64,000 nucleotides of DNA from Halocatena pleomorpha (lineage in GTDB: Archaea; Halobacteriota; Halobacteria; Halobacteriales; Haloarculaceae): positions 1-64,000 of the forward strand of contig NZ_RRCH01000003.1 of NCBI RefSeq assembly GCF_003862495.1, given 5' to 3'. The notes under the pieces were generated by a model, which ran no database searches, was not told the DNA's origin, and worked only from the letters and a program-made list of their open reading frames with translations. Shown here piece by piece: positions 24,078-33,096 of this stretch. Position 1 is the stretch's first letter. Every line of letters begins with the position of its first letter. The position numbers and the translations under genes were made by a program.

Positions 24078-25028
24078 TCACACGTAGATGAGGTGTTCGT
24101 TCTCGAAGACAGCGTATCCAATCCGTTCAGGACTGTCAGCCGCATGGCTGTTGTGTTCGAGCCGGATCGCTGCATTCTTGCTATCGAGATTGGCGACACG
24201 AGTTCTGACGGCGTCGTGTTCGGTCTGTATGCCCGCAAGCAAGATGGGTTGGTCGTAAGCGTGTTCGAACACGAGTTGATGCCACGGATCGGTAACGGAT
24301 TTCGGAGCAGTACTGATCTCGAATCGGCCCAACAGCTGATCGAGCGCGCCCATGGGTGGATCGAGCACACCAGACCCTGGTTCGAATGCGAGATATCCGA
24401 TCGTTTCGGACTGGACCTGATGCTGGTGTTCCTGTGCTTGGAGACGAACGGAAAATCGATCCGGGTCAGTAACGTTGATCCGCGGGGTGACCGGCCCTCC
24501 CAATGCGGTTGTGGTCGCCTGAGAACTGTGGGTTTGTGAGTGGGCGAAGACGATCGGTCGTTCAGTAAACGAGTGATCGAACGAGACAGTCTGGCGGGAC
24601 GTATCAGCAGCCACAAAACCAGCCTCCGCGTTTATCAGAGAGCCACTCAGATCGTGGACGCCCCGAGCGACAGCGAGATAGCTGACCCGTGCTGGCTCAC
24701 GCTCTCCATGGCGGTTTTGTCGTGTGAATGTGAACTCGAACCCGCGTCGGGTTACTTTTCGAATGGAGACGGGCACTGGTCCACGCGCTCCGACCGGTTG
24801 CACAATCACTACCGGTGTGAGCGCAAACGGCGTCTCGAAACTGACGCGTTGCCATCGTCCGGGCGCACGGCGACTAGCGACGATCGTTCCTGTCTGACCG
24901 ATCACTGACGGTCCATCGATCGCTGGAACTGCTCGGCTTTTCCGAGAGGCGACGCTGCTGATTCCGACTGACGTTGCACCTGCTGCTGCCAACTGCAAAA
25001 ACCGACGGCGTGACTGCTCTCGAACCAT
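24078..25028 (-). CDS. Tat-exported protein with three internal repeats (H-type-lectin-like pattern)
   Basis: A 316-residue protein. The N-terminus has a Tat signal (REQSRRRFLQLAAAGATSVG). The mature part contains three units of about 75 residues near 57-130, 145-222 and 240-316. Each unit has a W/R-x-x-VSF start, a proline-flanked strand (LTPVVIVQPV; ERPIVFAHSQ; DQPILLAGIQ) and an ending strand (VSYLAVARG; IGYLAFEPG; IGYAVFENE). The pattern recalls the H-type lectin fold, in which such units bind sugars as trimers. The match is by eye and not proven. It is likely a cell-surface or secreted binding protein. Confidence 0.7.
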   Translation of the reverse strand: MVREQSRRRFLQLAAAGATSVGISSVASRKSRAVPAIDGPSVIGQTGTIVASRRAPGRWQRVSFETPFALTPVVIVQPVGARGPVPVSIRKVTRRGFEFTFTRQNRHGEREPARVSYLAVARGVHDLSGSLINAEAGFVAADTSRQTVSFDHSFTERPIVFAHSQTHSSQATTTALGGPVTPRINVTDPDRFSVRLQAQEHQHQVQSETIGYLAFEPGSGVLDPPMGALDQLLGRFEISTAPKSVTDPWHQLVFEHAYDQPILLAGIQTEHDAVRTRVANLDSKNAAIRLEHNSHAADSPERIGYAVFENEHLIYV

Positions 25029-25348
25029 GGCAGTATGCCGTATGTCGAAATATTATTTAAGAGTATTCTTTCTATAAAATGTTAGATATACATTAATTTG
25101 ATATCTCTACAACTATCGTTGCCGACACCAGTCTCACTGGTCTATTCGGACAAAAATGAAATTGAGAGTGAATATTGCTGTAGAGAATAAATGCTCCGAG
25201 GTGATTCCCATCTAGAACGCCCGTATGGAATGCATTGTTGTGTGTCATGACTTTGATACAAGAGTAAAGATTGTCTGTCAAGATGGTGGCTGGCTGTTCT
25301 CCATGCGTTCTCGAAATCTTCAAAGGGAAGCCAACATGAGGGACACTA
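25029..25348. other. Intergenic region before the nuo block
   Basis: These 320 bp separate the divergent Tat protein and nuoJ1 genes. The left 65 bp is AT-rich (TATTATTTAAGAG and nearby) and probably carries the promoter of the Tat protein gene. No nuoI or other complex I gene precedes nuoJ1. A minus-strand frame across 25093-25401 overlaps the nuoJ1 start and has no protein-like character. Confidence 0.5.
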
Positions 25349-25621
25349 ATGGCAGTAGCACCGTATGAGACATTGGCATTCGCGCTGTTTGCCGTTATCA
25401 CGGTGGGGAGCAGTTTGGGCGTCGTGCTCGTGCGCGACGTGTGGCACTCTGCCCTCTTACTCGGGATAGCGCTTCTTTCGGTTGCAGCGCATTATGTCAT
25501 GCGTCAAGCGGCGTTCGTCGCCACGATGCAGATACTCGTGTACGTCGGGGGAGTGTTGATCCTGGTCACGTTCGCAGTCATGCTCACTCGTGATGATCCG
25601 ATCGAGGAGGCGGTATCATGA
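25349..25621 (+). CDS. nuoJ1: Complex I subunit J, N-terminal part (NuoJ1)
   Basis: A 90-residue membrane subunit of the proton-pumping NADH dehydrogenase-like complex. It carries the first part of NuoJ: AFALFAVITVGSSLGVVLVRDVWHSALLLG and then MQILVYVGGVLILVTFAVMLTRDD, three TM helices including the pi-bulge TM3 region. In haloarchaea NuoJ is commonly split into two genes, and this one overlaps the next by 4 bp (ATGA). It is the first gene of the block here; the usual upstream nuoA-B-CD-H-I genes are absent. Confidence 0.92.
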   Translation: MAVAPYETLAFALFAVITVGSSLGVVLVRDVWHSALLLGIALLSVAAHYVMRQAAFVATMQILVYVGGVLILVTFAVMLTRDDPIEEAVS

Positions 25622-25971
25622 CGACCCGACCACGATTACAACTCGGGCGGCATCTCTTATCGGGACTGGCCGCCGTTGCGCTGTTTGCCGTCATGGCGGC
25701 AGCGTTTCTACCGGCGCAGTTCCCGCCAGTACGAGGGTTCGAATCAGGATCGATCACCGCAAGCATCGGGTACGCGCTGTTCGATCTGAGTGGTCCGATC
25801 GCGTCGGAGTATTTCCTCGTCGCGTTCGAGATCACCGGCGTTCTTCTCGTGGCTGCGCTCACGGGGGCCGTGATGCTCGCGCGCCGAGAGAATGATTCCA
25901 ACGCCACTGGTGTCGCTTCGAGAGACGTTCGTACTGACGGCGGACCCCAACCGGGGGAGGATCGTCGATGA
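25618..25971 (+). CDS. nuoJ2: Complex I subunit J, C-terminal part (NuoJ2)
   Basis: A 117-residue membrane protein supplying the remaining NuoJ helices: GLAAVALFAVMAAAFLP near residues 15-31, then a loop (SIGYALFDLSGPIASEYFLVAFE) and the final helix ITGVLLVAALTGAVMLARRE. The tail is polar. Its start overlaps nuoJ1 and its stop overlaps nuoK (ATGA in both cases), so translation is coupled along the operon. Confidence 0.9.
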   Translation: MTTRPRLQLGRHLLSGLAAVALFAVMAAAFLPAQFPPVRGFESGSITASIGYALFDLSGPIASEYFLVAFEITGVLLVAALTGAVMLARRENDSNATGVASRDVRTDGGPQPGEDRR

Positions 25972-26270
25972 TTCCGTCCCAGTACTATCTCGTGCTCTCG
26001 GCGGCAGTGTTCTGTATCGGGCTGTTCGGCATCCTGACTCGTCGGAACGCGCTGATCTTTCTGATGAGTGTTGAGTTGATGCTGAACGCTGCGAACATCA
26101 ACTTCGTCGCTTTTTCCATACAGAACGGTAACCTGACGGGACAGGTGTTCAGCCTGTTCACTATAGCGCTTGCCGCCGCAGAGGTGGCTGTCGGGATCGG
26201 AATCATCCTCGTTCTCTATCGGAACTTCAATGACGTGGACGTGACGACGGCAACTACGATGAGGTGGTAA
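25968..26270 (+). CDS. nuoK: Complex I subunit K
   Basis: A 100-residue subunit with three TM helices. Hallmarks are YYLVLSAAVFCIGLFGILTRRN, then LIFLMSVELMLNAANINFVAF with the conserved membrane glutamate, and ALAAAEVAVGIGIILVLYR with the second glutamate. These glutamates belong to the proton-translocation path. Length is standard for NuoK. It overlaps nuoJ2 by 4 bp and precedes nuoL by 4 bp. Confidence 0.95.
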   Translation: MIPSQYYLVLSAAVFCIGLFGILTRRNALIFLMSVELMLNAANINFVAFSIQNGNLTGQVFSLFTIALAAAEVAVGIGIILVLYRNFNDVDVTTATTMRW

Positions 26271-26274
26271 TCCT

Positions 26275-28299
26275 ATGGCAGGAGCCTTCCAATTTGCACC
26301 GGCAATCGCTGCACTACCGTTCGTATCGTTCCTGATCGCGCTCTTTGGCGGTCGGTTCATGCCCAAAAGGGGCGCGTTCGCAGGCATCACGGCGACAGGA
26401 GGATCGTTGCTGCTCTCCGCGTGGATGTATTTCGCGGTGCTGAGCTCCGGTGAACCCCACTTGGAGATCGTTCACACGTTCATTGCCGTCACGGATCCGT
26501 TCACCCTTGAACTCGGCATTCTCATCGACCAACTGTCGGCGTTGATGTTGCTCATCGTTTCGCTCATCTCCTTTTTGGTGTTCGTGTTTTCGTTAGGCTA
26601 CATGAACGACGAGGGAGAGACCGGTCTTCCCCGGTACTACGCCGGTTTGAGCCTGTTCAGCTTCAGCATGTTGGCGTTCGTCATGGCGTCGAACCTGTTC
26701 ATGGCGTTCATGTTCTTCGAGCTGGTCGGGCTGTGCTCGTACCTACTCATCGGCTTCTGGTTTCGGGCAGACGCCCCGCCGTCGGCGGCGAAAAAGGCGT
26801 TTCTCGTCACCCGGTTCGGTGATTACTTCTTCCTCGTCGGCGTGGTCGGCGTGCTCGGGACGTTTGGCACGTCGGCGTTCGCTGGAGATGGAAGCTTCCC
26901 GGTGCTGGCAGAGCAAGTCCTCGCCGGTGAAACGGTTGGGATCAACACGTTCGGATTCGATCCTCAGACGTGGTTCACTATTCTCGGGCTGCTCGTATTG
27001 GGTGGCGTAATGGGGAAGTCGGCGCAGTTCCCGCTACACACGTGGCTTCCCGACGCGATGGAAGGTCCGACGCCCGTCTCGGCGCTTATTCACGCCGCGA
27101 CGATGGTCGCTGCTGGTGTGTATCTCGTCGCGCGCATGTACGGGTTCTACGCGCTTTCACCGACTGCACTCGCCATCATCGCCTTCGTCGGTGGCTTCAC
27201 CGCGCTGTTCGCGGCGACGATGGGCGTCGTCAAACGGGAGATCAAGCAGGTACTCGCGTACTCGACCATCTCCCAGTATGGGTATATGATGCTCGCGCTC
27301 GGCGTCGGCGGCTACGTCGCTGGCGTGTTCCACTTGACCACCCACGCGGTGTTCAAGGCGCTGCTGTTCCTCGGCGCGGGAGCGGTGATCGTTGCGATGC
27401 ACCACGATGAAGACATGTGGAAGATGGGCGGGCTGAAAGACCGCCTGCCGGTCACGTACTACACGTTCCTCGCCGGATCGCTCGCGCTCGCTGGGATCAT
27501 CCCGTTCTCGGGCTTCTGGTCGAAGGACGAAGTGCTGTTCGAGGCGTTGCTCCGCGGGATGGACAACCCGATCTTCTTCGCCGCCTACGCGATGGCGCTG
27601 CTCGGCGTGTTCTTCACCGGGTTTTACACGTTCCGGATGGTCTTCCTCACCTTCCACGGTGAGCCGCGCACCACTGTCGCAGAGGACCCCCATCAGTTTG
27701 GGTGGAACATGAAGTTCCCGCTGGTGGTGCTCGGCGTGTTGGCCACGGTCATCGGATTCATTAACATGACACCGATCGCGGAGTTGACCGGGGCACACAT
27801 CGAGTTCCTCCATGTCTGGTTCGAACACGGTGGCGAGGCGCTCACCGTCGAACACTACGGTGCGTTGCTCGAACAGTGGGCTAACTACGGAGAGGTGCAC
27901 GCAGGATCGGCGCTCGTGGTCGCCTCGGGGGCCGTCTCCTTGCTGTTCGCGCTCGCTGGCGCAGGGGCTGCACACGTCCTTTACAACGTTCCCAACCCGG
28001 ACGAACACACGGACAAGCTCGGATCGATCAAGACGGTGCTGTTCAACAACTACTATCAGGACGAATATCAGGTATGGCTCGCAGAAGGTCTGACAGCGAA
28101 CGTGGCCCGCGGCGCAGACACGTTCGATCAGGGGATCATCGACGGCGCTGTCAACAGTATTTCTGGCGTCTCGTTGTCGCTGGGCGACCGCACTCGCCGC
28201 ATTCAAACTGGTGACGTCACCAACTACGCGACGCTGCTCACAGCCGGACTGGTCGTGTTGTTGGTTGCTGTCGGCGTCCTTGGGGGGTGGTTCGTATGA
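26275..28299 (+). CDS. nuoL: Complex I antiporter-like subunit L
   Basis: A 674-residue subunit with about 16 TM helices, one of three Mrp-antiporter-like proton channels. The core contains FFELVGLCSYLLIGFW (conserved glutamate), LLVLGGVMGKSAQFPLHTWLPDAMEGPTPVSALIHAATMV (conserved lysine and histidine), and KREIKQVLAYSTISQYGYMM. The C-terminal lateral helix region follows after about residue 540. The start ATG 26275 is 4 bp after nuoK; the stop overlaps nuoM (ATGATG). Confidence 0.96.
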   Translation: MAGAFQFAPAIAALPFVSFLIALFGGRFMPKRGAFAGITATGGSLLLSAWMYFAVLSSGEPHLEIVHTFIAVTDPFTLELGILIDQLSALMLLIVSLISFLVFVFSLGYMNDEGETGLPRYYAGLSLFSFSMLAFVMASNLFMAFMFFELVGLCSYLLIGFWFRADAPPSAAKKAFLVTRFGDYFFLVGVVGVLGTFGTSAFAGDGSFPVLAEQVLAGETVGINTFGFDPQTWFTILGLLVLGGVMGKSAQFPLHTWLPDAMEGPTPVSALIHAATMVAAGVYLVARMYGFYALSPTALAIIAFVGGFTALFAATMGVVKREIKQVLAYSTISQYGYMMLALGVGGYVAGVFHLTTHAVFKALLFLGAGAVIVAMHHDEDMWKMGGLKDRLPVTYYTFLAGSLALAGIIPFSGFWSKDEVLFEALLRGMDNPIFFAAYAMALLGVFFTGFYTFRMVFLTFHGEPRTTVAEDPHQFGWNMKFPLVVLGVLATVIGFINMTPIAELTGAHIEFLHVWFEHGGEALTVEHYGALLEQWANYGEVHAGSALVVASGAVSLLFALAGAGAAHVLYNVPNPDEHTDKLGSIKTVLFNNYYQDEYQVWLAEGLTANVARGADTFDQGIIDGAVNSISGVSLSLGDRTRRIQTGDVTNYATLLTAGLVVLLVAVGVLGGWFV

Positions 28300-29891
28300 T
28301 GATCGAGTTGCTCCTCGGCGTCTGTCTTGTCGGAGCAGTGGCCATCTTCTTGCTCCCAGACCGATACTCAGCGCGGCTGTCATTCGGGATCAGCCTGCTG
28401 CCGATCATCGGAAGCCTGTACATGTACGCCACCTTCGATGGCGTTGGTAACGCGCTGCTCGAAGGCAGCACACTCGCCTTCGAGACGAAGGTCAATTGGT
28501 TGAGTATCGGCCCGTACGAACTGTTCTATCACGTCGGATTGGACGGCGTGAGCATGCCGTTAATCGTGCTCACGACGATACTGACGACGCTCGCCATTCT
28601 GAGCGCGTGGACGCCTATCGATGAGCGTCAATCTCAGTTCTATGGATTGATGCTGCTGATGGAGGCGAGCCTCATCGGTGTGTTCGCAGCACTGGACTTT
28701 TTCGTCTGGTTCGTCTTCTGGGAGGCCGTACTCATCCCAATGTACTTCCTCATCGGCGTGTGGGGCGGTCCGCGCCGGAAGTACGCCGCGATCAAGTTCT
28801 TCGTCTACACGAACGTCGCGTCGTTAGTGATGTTCGTCGGCTTTTTCCTGTTGGTGTTTGGACTCGGTGATTCGATTCAGACGCTGGGGTTGCCAGCGAT
28901 CGCGCAGGCGCTCTCAGCACCCGGTGCTGTGGAATCGATTGCGGGAATGCCTCCCAACACGGTGAAGGCGGTCGCCTTCTTCCTCATGTTCGCCGGCTTC
29001 GCGGTGAAGGTGCCGGTCGTTCCGGTGCACACGTGGCTGCCTGACGCCCACGTCGAAGCACCGACACCGGTGTCGGTGATTCTGGCAGGTGTGCTCTTGA
29101 AAATGGGGACGTACGCGTTGCTTCGGTTCAACTTCACGTTCCTTCCGGAGATCGCACAGCAGTACGCGCTGATACTCGTCGCCTTCGCGGTTGTGTCGGT
29201 AATCTACGGCGCGTTGCTCGCGCTGGCCCAACAGGACCTCAAACGCATCGTTGCCTACTCCTCCGTGTCGTCGATGGGATACGTGATCCTCGGACTGGTC
29301 GCGTTCACGCTGTACGGACTCGGTGGCGCGACGTTCCAGATGATCAGTCACGGACTGATCTCGGGGCTGTTGTTCCTTGGTGTCGGCGTCATCTACAACA
29401 CGACCCACACCCGAATGGTCGGTGACATGAGCGGACTGGCCGACCGGATGCCGGTCACTGCCGGCGCGATCGTGGCCGGGTCGTTCGCGTATATGGGACT
29501 TCCGTTGATGTCCGGGTTCGTAGCCGAATTCCTCGTGTTCAGTGGGTCGTTCTCTGCAGACTTCGCGTACGCGCCGCTGCTCACAGCGATCGCCATGTTC
29601 GGTATCGTCATCGTCGCGGGCTACTACCTGTTTGCGATGCAGCGGACGCTGTTCGGACAGTTCAGCGTGAGTACCGACTACGAAATCACCCGTGCGTCCG
29701 CTCACGACGTGGTACCACTCGTGGTCCTCATCGTGTTGATCATCGCGCTCGGGTCCGTTCCTGAGATCGTCTTCGACATGATCGAAGGCGCAATCAGACC
29801 GATGACCGAACTCACGGCCACTCAGCAGGCCGATACCGGCTCCGAGATGCTCGGACTCGGTGTTTCGTTCCTCGGAGGTGTTTTGCTATGA
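28296..29891 (+). CDS. nuoM: Complex I antiporter-like subunit M
   Basis: A 531-residue membrane subunit with about 14 TM helices. Hallmarks are DFFVWFVFWEAVLIPMYFLIGVWGG with the channel glutamate, FAVKVPVVPVHTWLPDAHVEAPTPVSVILAGVLLKMG, and QQDLKRIVAYSSVSSMGYVILG. The start ATG 28296 overlaps the nuoL stop; an ATG one codon downstream is equally possible. The stop overlaps nuoN by 4 bp. Confidence 0.95.
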   Translation: MMIELLLGVCLVGAVAIFLLPDRYSARLSFGISLLPIIGSLYMYATFDGVGNALLEGSTLAFETKVNWLSIGPYELFYHVGLDGVSMPLIVLTTILTTLAILSAWTPIDERQSQFYGLMLLMEASLIGVFAALDFFVWFVFWEAVLIPMYFLIGVWGGPRRKYAAIKFFVYTNVASLVMFVGFFLLVFGLGDSIQTLGLPAIAQALSAPGAVESIAGMPPNTVKAVAFFLMFAGFAVKVPVVPVHTWLPDAHVEAPTPVSVILAGVLLKMGTYALLRFNFTFLPEIAQQYALILVAFAVVSVIYGALLALAQQDLKRIVAYSSVSSMGYVILGLVAFTLYGLGGATFQMISHGLISGLLFLGVGVIYNTTHTRMVGDMSGLADRMPVTAGAIVAGSFAYMGLPLMSGFVAEFLVFSGSFSADFAYAPLLTAIAMFGIVIVAGYYLFAMQRTLFGQFSVSTDYEITRASAHDVVPLVVLIVLIIALGSVPEIVFDMIEGAIRPMTELTATQQADTGSEMLGLGVSFLGGVLL

Positions 29892-31438
29892 GTGTTGCAA
29901 CCACGATCATGACGCCGACCACCCTGACGGCGTCGGTGTCAGCATCGAATCAGCCGTTACAGCTCGGACTCGGTAGCTATGAGGGAATCGCGCCGATGAT
30001 CGTCCTCGGTCTCACGGCGCTCGCGCTGTTCACGGTCGACAGCGTGTATCCCGACTCAACGAACAACACGCTGTTGTCGGGTCTGACCGTTGTCGGCTCA
30101 CTCATCGCGTTGGTTATCACGGGGACGCAGCTGGTGACCGGCGTCGAGTCGACGGAGTTGTTCAGCGGCCAGCTGGTCGTTGACGAGATGAGCTTGTTTT
30201 TCACGTTCATCTTCACCAGCGTCACTGCCCTCATCGCGCTCGCCAGTCACGAATACATCGGTGACCGGGAGTATCAGGGCGAATATTACGCGCTGGTAGT
30301 GCTCGCAGCCATCGGCATGACGCTTCTTGCGAATTCGAACAGTTTCGCCACGGCGTTCATCAGCCTCGAACTCGCGTCACTGCCGTCGTACGCGCTCGTC
30401 GCATATCTCAAAGACAATCGCGGCAGCGTCGAAGCCGGAATGAAATACTTCCTCATCGGCGCGCTTTCGTCAGCGGTGTTCGCCTACGGGATCAGCCTCG
30501 TTTACGGCGTGACGGGGAGCCTCCTGTTCACCGACGTTGCAGCAACGCTCACCGAGGGCATTGACGGGAGCCTCACTGGCGTGCTGGGAATCGGTGTGGT
30601 GATGATTCTCGGCGGTGTGGCGTTCAAAACCGCGAGCGTTCCGTTCCACTTCTGGGCACCGGAGGCCTACGAGGGTGCACCAGCCCCCATCTCTGCGTTT
30701 CTTTCGTCAGCATCCAAGGCCGCCGGGTTCGTGTTGGCGTTCCGGATCTTCATCACCGCGTTCCCGGCCGACGCGATCGCCGGTATCGACTGGGTGCTGG
30801 CGTTCCAGATCCTCGCGCTGGTGACAATGACGCTCGGCAACTTCGCCGCGGCCACCCAAGAGACGGTCAAGCGGATGCTCGCGTACTCCTCAATCGGTCA
30901 CGCAGGCTACGTGCTCATCGCACTCGGCGCGTTGACGGGCGCGGCAGATCAATCGTTCGTGCTCAGTGCGGGCATGATCCATTTGCTCGTGTATGGGTTC
31001 ATGAACACCGGTGCGTTCCTGTTCGTCGCGTTGGCTGAACACTGGGGCATCGGGCGCACGTTCGAGGATTACAACGGACTCGCGAAGAAAGCGCCGGTGG
31101 CCTGTGCGGCCATGTCCATCTTCCTGTTCAGTCTCGCTGGACTGCCGACCGGCGGCGGGATGCTCTCGAAATACTTCCTCTTGCTAGGTGCCGTCAATGC
31201 TGAGGCGTACGTGCTTGCAGTCGGACTGATCGTCAACAGCGCCCTGTCGCTGTACTTCTACTCTCGGGTGGTCAAGGCGATGTGGATCGAAGAGCCGGCA
31301 AGCGACCTCACCATCGATGGGTATCCGACCGGACTGTACGCTGCGATCGTCGTGGCAGCGGTCGTAACGTTCTTGCTCCTCCCGGCACTCGCCATCTTCT
31401 CCGATCCGGCACTCACCGCCGGTAGCGGACTGTTCTGA
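29888..31438 (+). CDS. nuoN: Complex I antiporter-like subunit N
   Basis: A 516-residue membrane subunit, the last of the block. It has about 14 TM helices with ISLELASLPSYALVAYLK (channel glutamate), MILGGVAFKTASVPFHFWAPEAYEGAPAPISAFLSSASKAA (conserved lysine and histidine), and ATQETVKRMLAYSSIGHAGYVLI. It is preceded without gap by nuoM. After its stop a T-rich run (CGTTTTTATTTCGTC, about 31446) may end transcription. Confidence 0.95.
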   Translation: MSVATTIMTPTTLTASVSASNQPLQLGLGSYEGIAPMIVLGLTALALFTVDSVYPDSTNNTLLSGLTVVGSLIALVITGTQLVTGVESTELFSGQLVVDEMSLFFTFIFTSVTALIALASHEYIGDREYQGEYYALVVLAAIGMTLLANSNSFATAFISLELASLPSYALVAYLKDNRGSVEAGMKYFLIGALSSAVFAYGISLVYGVTGSLLFTDVAATLTEGIDGSLTGVLGIGVVMILGGVAFKTASVPFHFWAPEAYEGAPAPISAFLSSASKAAGFVLAFRIFITAFPADAIAGIDWVLAFQILALVTMTLGNFAAATQETVKRMLAYSSIGHAGYVLIALGALTGAADQSFVLSAGMIHLLVYGFMNTGAFLFVALAEHWGIGRTFEDYNGLAKKAPVACAAMSIFLFSLAGLPTGGGMLSKYFLLLGAVNAEAYVLAVGLIVNSALSLYFYSRVVKAMWIEEPASDLTIDGYPTGLYAAIVVAAVVTFLLLPALAIFSDPALTAGSGLF

Positions 31439-31545
31439 ACGCGACTTCGTTTTTATTTCGTCTCTTCGTAGCCTCAATTCACGAATGAGCACAGGGTGGG
31501 GACTGAAAGAAGAAGTATTTACCGGCCGACTCCACTATGGAGTGT

Positions 31546-33021
31546 ATGGTAACCCGGCTGGTGCTTGGGTGTGGGTCACTCGGGCAACTGCTGGCCGATA
31601 CACTTGATGAGCGCCCTGATGAGTTACAGGTCATTGTCGGTGATACGGCTCGGGCCGAAACGTTACGTGGTGACGGCATTCCGGCTATCCAGACCGACGA
31701 GTTCTCACCGGAGGTACTCCGATCTGTGCGTACTCCGCCTGTGGATTCGATTCTCGTTGCGAGCGACGACGCACACCAGAACCACCAGGCAGCACACACT
31801 GCGCGAGCCGTGTATCCACAAGCGATGCTCCTTGTGTATCTGGGAACCAACGCCAACGACCAGATCCGCTCGGAACTATCATCGATCGCTGACCGCGTAA
31901 TCGATCCAGGGGCAGCGATCGCAGAACAGGTACTCGCCTCCGCCGGTCGGCAAGGCCACCGCGTTCGACAGCTCCACCGCACGCTCCGAGCCATCGACGG
32001 CCGGCTTGCCGTTGTGATGCACGACAACCCCGATCCGGACGCGATCGCAAGCGCGCTCGCGTTGGTGGATCTCGCGGAACGGGTGAACTGCCCGGCCGAC
32101 GCGTGCTACTCTGGCGACATCACCCATCAGGAGAACCGCGCGCTCGTGAACGTCCTTGATTACGATCTGCTTCGCTGCGATGACGACGCGATCGATCTCT
32201 CTGAATACGGTGGTATTGCGCTCGTCGATCACGCGCGTCCGGGGGTTAACGATCCCCTGGCAGCGGGGACCGATGTCGACATCGTCATCGACCATCACCC
32301 GCCACGAAAGCCCGTCGAAGCGCGATTCGTCGATCTTCGGAGCGATGTCGGCGCGACGAGCACGCTTCTGGTCGATTATTTCCAACGGCTCGACATCGTA
32401 CCCAAGGCATCGATCACGACCGGACTGCTGTTCGGAATTTGGGTCGACACGAAGCAGTTCAGCCGCGAGATCGCCGTCGACGATTTCGAAGCTGCGGCGT
32501 ATCTCACGCCGTTTGCGGATATGAGCGTTCTCGCGCAGATTGAAGAGCCCCAGATGACCATCGAAACGTTCGAAACGATCGGGCGCGCGATTCGAAATCG
32601 CACGGTCAAGGGGTCGGTACTCACGAGTTGTGTGAAATTCTTTCGTGATCGGGACGCGATTGCGCAAGCATCCGATCGGTTGCTAGACATCGACGGCGTC
32701 ACGACCACGCTCGTTTACGGCATTCGGGACGACACGGTGTACGCGTCGGCTCGGACCAGGAGCACCCCACTCGACGTGGGTGAGACCCTCCGCGACGCGT
32801 TCGACCAGATCGGCGACGCCGGTGGACACGCGGATATGGCGGGCGCACAGATCCCGCTCGGATTCTTGGGCGTTATTGAGGACGAGGAAGTCACTGATGA
32901 CAAACGTGAACACCTGATCGAAACCGTTCGAACGGTCATCGACGAACGGTTTTTCGAAACGATTCGGGAACGGCCGTCGTGGCAGCGAACCACTGCTGGC
33001 GCCGGTTCCGTCTATTGGTGA
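31546..33021 (+). CDS. RCK-like and DHH-family phosphoesterase fusion, paralogue 2
   Basis: A 491-residue protein of the same architecture as the gene at 11878-13299. Residues 1-115 form a degenerate Rossmann/RCK domain (MVTRLVLGCGSLGQLLADTL). A DHH phosphoesterase follows: MHDNPDPDAIASALALVDLA (motif I), NVLDYDLL, LVDHARPG and VDIVIDHHPP (intact DHH motif near residue 255), then the DHHA1 part. The start 31546 is chosen because the strand VTRLVLGCG begins there; ATG 31537 is the alternative. Unlike paralogue 1 it keeps the full metal-binding DHH, so it is the better candidate for an active phosphodiesterase. Confidence 0.85.
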   Translation: MVTRLVLGCGSLGQLLADTLDERPDELQVIVGDTARAETLRGDGIPAIQTDEFSPEVLRSVRTPPVDSILVASDDAHQNHQAAHTARAVYPQAMLLVYLGTNANDQIRSELSSIADRVIDPGAAIAEQVLASAGRQGHRVRQLHRTLRAIDGRLAVVMHDNPDPDAIASALALVDLAERVNCPADACYSGDITHQENRALVNVLDYDLLRCDDDAIDLSEYGGIALVDHARPGVNDPLAAGTDVDIVIDHHPPRKPVEARFVDLRSDVGATSTLLVDYFQRLDIVPKASITTGLLFGIWVDTKQFSREIAVDDFEAAAYLTPFADMSVLAQIEEPQMTIETFETIGRAIRNRTVKGSVLTSCVKFFRDRDAIAQASDRLLDIDGVTTTLVYGIRDDTVYASARTRSTPLDVGETLRDAFDQIGDAGGHADMAGAQIPLGFLGVIEDEEVTDDKREHLIETVRTVIDERFFETIRERPSWQRTTAGAGSVYW

Positions 33022-33096
33022 TCACCGACCTGAACGAGTGACTTACCGTCGTCCCGACCGGGAAACATTTAACCAATACATACGTACACGAATATA

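Noticed and set aside
25093-25401. A 102-codon minus-strand frame between the Tat protein gene and nuoJ1
   Set aside because: It overlaps the nuoJ1 start by 53 bp, has no domain or haloarchaeal acidic character, and no sensible promoter.
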